24,376 nucleotides of DNA from Desulfobulbaceae bacterium UBA5611 (GTDB lineage: Bacteria > Desulfobacterota > Desulfobulbia > Desulfobulbales > Desulfocapsaceae): contig DIKT01000060.1 of the NCBI GenBank assembly GCA_002424635.1, forward strand, positions 49,976 through 74,351. Reading direction: 5' to 3'. Shown here piece after piece: positions 21,660 to 24,376 of this stretch. Both the position numbers and the translations under genes were made by a program. Each line of letters opens with the position of its first letter. The first letter of the stretch is position 1. The notes under the pieces are model-generated. The model saw only the letters and a program-made list of their open reading frames with translations, had not been told where the DNA came from and searched no databases.

Positions 21660-24376
21660 TTAGCTGCTGACGCCTGCCAACTGCTCTACCACAAGTTCAA
21701 GACGCATACCTCTGGAACCTTTCACCAGCAGCCAGTCACCAGCCTGCAGTTCATTGGCCGCCAGTAGTTTTTCAATCCAGCCGACGACATCCTTCTTGTC
21801 TTGAAAAATCCTGACCTGCCGACTATCCAGCCCAGTCATTATCGCCCCTTCAGCAGTGTCGGCAGCAAAATCACCGATGAGGGCCAAATAGTCAATACCC
21901 TGGGCTGCTGTAAAACACCCTACTTCCCTATGGGCCTCGGCACTGCCTGGCCCCAGTTCCAGCATATCGCCCAGAATGGCCACCCGCCTGCCTCCCACCT
22001 GCTGACAAAGAGTGGTAAGCGCCGCCCGCATTGAGGCAGGATTGGCATTATAGGTATCATTTAAAATAGCCAGCCCACCCTTGCCCTGAACTATCTGCAT
22101 CCGTTTATCAGTTGCTCGGAAGGCGCCCAGACCTGCGGCAATCACATCTGCGCCAAGACCTGCGGCATGAGCAATAGCAGCTGCGGCCACCGCATCGACT
22201 ACATTATGCAGCCCTGGAATATGCAGGGTCACACTGATCACCGTCTTGGCAATATGCAGTTTAAAACATTGGGCGTTATTCCCCTCTTGACAAATATCAG
22301 AGGCCCAGACCTGAGGAAGATTCTCTTCACTCATCCCTGCGGCGAGGGCAAAAAATATCTTTTTGTGCTGATATTTCTCGGCGCAAGCGCGGACATGTGG
22401 ATCATCAAGATTAACCACCAGGACCGTCTTCTCCCGGCAACCAGCAAACAACTCTTCTTTGGCCCTGGCCACCCCATCTATGGTATGTAAGCCCTCCAGA
22501 TGGACGGCCTGGACATTAACGATACAGGCAATATCCGGATCAGCAATCCCGGTCAGCCGGGCAATCTCACCAGGCTGGTTCATACCCATCTCCAGGATAA
22601 CAGCTTTATGTCTCGGATCAATGGGCAGCAGCGAGAGGGGCAAGCCAATAAGATTATTAAAATTGCCCTTGGTCTTCAAGACTCTTTCAGGGGCCGCCTT
22701 AACGTCAGCCTCTTTAATAAGCCAATATTGCTCAAAGATGGCTGCTGTCATCTCCTTGACCGTTGTTTTGCCACAGCTGCCGGTAATCGCCACTAGCAGC
22801 GGACGGCTGACCGCCTTCATCACCTGACGGCGATAGGCGGCCAGAGCGCCCAAGGCCTGCTGGGTATCCTTCACCAACAGACAGGGCAGAGCAGGAAGGC
22901 TCTCCGGAGGCATTACATCACGCACCACCAGACAGCCGGCCCCAGCCGCTGCTACCTGCTGTAAAAAATCATGGCCATCAAACTTATCCCCTTCAAGGGC
23001 CACAAAGATATCACCGGCAGTTACTTTCCGGCTGTCAGTGACTACTGCTCCCAAGTCTGCTGCCGCCTGCATTATGCCGATCAGCTCACCACCTGCCGCT
23101 TGCTTCAGGCTGGCCAGTCGCCAGGTCGTCAGGGCCTTTCCGGCCTCCAGAGCATCATCAAAAAAGCGTTTGCCATCATGTCCCAGCTGATACTGTTCAT
23201 GCCCTTTGCCGGCTATAAGCACAATATCTTCAGCTGCGGCAGTGGCAATGGCCGTGGCAATGGCCGCAGCCCGGCTATGCAGTACCAAAAAACCTTTATC
23301 AGCAAGGGCGGCGTCCTTGAGCCAGGCGGCAGTGCGCTGTTGCATGCCGCTTTGCTGAACACCGGCCACGATCTGGGCCACTATTTCCTGCGGCGATTCA
23401 CTACGGGGGTTATCATCGGTAACCATTAGGACATCAGAGCCATGGCCGGCAATGGCACCCATAAGGCCGCGTTTGCCTTTATCACGATCGCCGCCACAGC
23501 CCAAGACACAGATTAATTTCCGATGCGGTAGCCGGGACAGGGTCACCAGCACTTTTTCCAAGGCATCAGGGGTATGGGCATAATCAACAAAAACGGCGGG
23601 CCGCAAGTGAGCTTCCTGCGGGGCCGGCATTATCCGCTGCAGACGACCAGGAGCACCAAAGGCATGGGTCAGCAGCGCGGTTAAGGCCTCTGGCTCTATG
23701 GCCAGAGCCAGGCCAATGGCCATCACGGTCTGCAGGTTTTCCATATTAAAATCACCCACCAGAGGAGAAGTGATCTGCACCTCCTGTTCGGGCAGATGCA
23801 GGGTCAGGATAGTGCCATTTAATCCGGTCTTGATATGCAGGGGGTAAATATCGCTATCATTCTTCCGGCCACACTGTAATACCTGCATGCCCTGAGCACC
23901 GCATAGAGTAAGGAGCTGCAGCACTCTCTCTTCTTCATCCGGATCATAGGCGGCTGCACGGGTGATCACAGCCTGACCACCTGGTTTCAGATGATCGCGA
24001 AACAGCAGAGTCTTGGCCGCAAAATAATCATCCATATCCTGATGATAATCCAGATGATCACGGGTCAGATTGGTAAAGGCCACCACATCAAACAGCAGAT
24101 CACCAAGCCGGCGCTGCACCAAGGCATGCGAAGAGACTTCCATAATCACATGGGTCACGCCGGCATCTGTCATCTGGCGAAGAAGGGCCTGCAGCAGAAA
24201 AGGCTCCGGAGTCGTGAAAGGAGCCGGTAACTCGACAGTCTGTCCCTGGCCATCTTGGTAACGGTAGTTGACAGTACCGATCACCCCTACCGCAAGTCCC
24301 ATCTGTCTCAAAACACTATCCAGGAGGTAGCTGACCGTGGTTTTGCCATTGGTGCCGGTGATGCCGACCAGGGTCA
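21660..24376 (-). CDS. murE/murF: Fused MurE-MurF: UDP-MurNAc-tripeptide synthetase / tripeptide--D-Ala-D-Ala ligase (5' truncated by window)
   Basis: One frame encodes two consecutive Mur ligases acting in the cytoplasm. MurE adds meso-diaminopimelate to UDP-MurNAc-L-Ala-D-Glu; MurF then adds D-Ala-D-Ala. The frame runs off the right edge; the visible part begins TLVGITGTNGKTT, the MurE ATP loop, so MurE's N-terminal domain is missing. MurE continues with EVSSHAL, NLTRDHLDYH, VDYAHTPDAL, the meso-diaminopimelate motif DDNPR (about 23400-23425) and GKGHEQYQ, ending near 23150. After a linker of about 20 residues MurF begins with VVTDSRKVTAGDIFVAL, then AITGSCGKTTVKEM (about 22750-22790), KGNFNNLIGLPL, EMGMNQPGEIARL, NDTYNANPASM and the C-terminal LVKGSRGM. 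No stop or frameshift separates the halves. Such bifunctional fusions are known in some proteobacteria. Confidence 0.96.
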   Translation of the reverse strand, partial: TLVGITGTNGKTTVSYLLDSVLRQMGLAVGVIGTVNYRYQDGQGQTVELPAPFTTPEPFLLQALLRQMTDAGVTHVIMEVSSHALVQRRLGDLLFDVVAFTNLTRDHLDYHQDMDDYFAAKTLLFRDHLKPGGQAVITRAAAYDPDEEERVLQLLTLCGAQGMQVLQCGRKNDSDIYPLHIKTGLNGTILTLHLPEQEVQITSPLVGDFNMENLQTVMAIGLALAIEPEALTALLTHAFGAPGRLQRIMPAPQEAHLRPAVFVDYAHTPDALEKVLVTLSRLPHRKLICVLGCGGDRDKGKRGLMGAIAGHGSDVLMVTDDNPRSESPQEIVAQIVAGVQQSGMQQRTAAWLKDAALADKGFLVLHSRAAAIATAIATAAAEDIVLIAGKGHEQYQLGHDGKRFFDDALEAGKALTTWRLASLKQAAGGELIGIMQAAADLGAVVTDSRKVTAGDIFVALEGDKFDGHDFLQQVAAAGAGCLVVRDVMPPESLPALPCLLVKDTQQALGALAAYRRQVMKAVSRPLLVAITGSCGKTTVKEMTAAIFEQYWLIKEADVKAAPERVLKTKGNFNNLIGLPLSLLPIDPRHKAVILEMGMNQPGEIARLTGIADPDIACIVNVQAVHLEGLHTIDGVARAKEELFAGCREKTVLVVNLDDPHVRACAEKYQHKKIFFALAAGMSEENLPQVWASDICQEGNNAQCFKLHIAKTVISVTLHIPGLHNVVDAVAAAAIAHAAGLGADVIAAGLGAFRATDKRMQIVQGKGGLAILNDTYNANPASMRAALTTLCQQVGGRRVAILGDMLELGPGSAEAHREVGCFTAAQGIDYLALIGDFAADTAEGAIMTGLDSRQVRIFQDKKDVVGWIEKLLAANELQAGDWLLVKGSRGMRLELVVEQLAGVSS

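Overview
The window looks like chromosome of an anaerobic Gram-negative bacterium, probably a sulfur-metabolising deltaproteobacterium (Desulfobacterota, possibly Desulfobulbales; the lineage is inferred, not shown). The evidence is a single-chain pyruvate:ferredoxin oxidoreductase, a MurE domain carrying the DNPR motif for meso-diaminopimelate, a persulfide/CoA-disulfide reductase fused to rhodanese, and no sign of mobile DNA. No tRNA, rRNA, CRISPR array or insertion sequence was seen.

Left end (1-4874): the 3' two thirds of nifJ on the + strand end in a long hairpin and then a perfect 40-base palindrome that should terminate transcription in both directions. A convergent YkgJ-type cysteine-cluster gene follows on the - strand, with a near-consensus sigma-70 promoter and a leader of about 118 nt. 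Diverging from it on the + strand are a possible 64-codon small gene and a PHP-family (histidinol-phosphatase-like) phosphoesterase. A roughly 250-base gap with two tandem copies of a palindromic repeat separates these from everything to the right.

Middle (4873-11690): four - strand genes follow ftsZ in the same direction. In transcription order they are a radical SAM enzyme with a C-terminal cysteine cluster, a membrane-bound sensor histidine kinase, a CoA-disulfide reductase-like flavoprotein fused to rhodanese, and a HEAT-repeat protein with a C-terminal receiver domain. No ordinary DNA-binding response regulator lies beside the kinase. The kinase, redox enzyme and HEAT-receiver protein together are the best candidate here for an uncharacterised signalling module.

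Right (11800-24376): a division and cell wall (dcw) cluster on the - strand, in transcription order murE-murF (one fused reading frame, truncated by the window end), mraY, murD, murG, murC, murB, ftsQ, ftsA, ftsZ. These genes make UDP-MurNAc-pentapeptide, lipid I and lipid II, and the Z-ring with its membrane anchor. Most junctions overlap or nearly touch. The three exceptions are murF/mraY (131 bases), ftsA/ftsZ (215 bases) and ftsZ/radical SAM (109 bases). ftsW, normally between murD and murG, is absent, and so is ddl.
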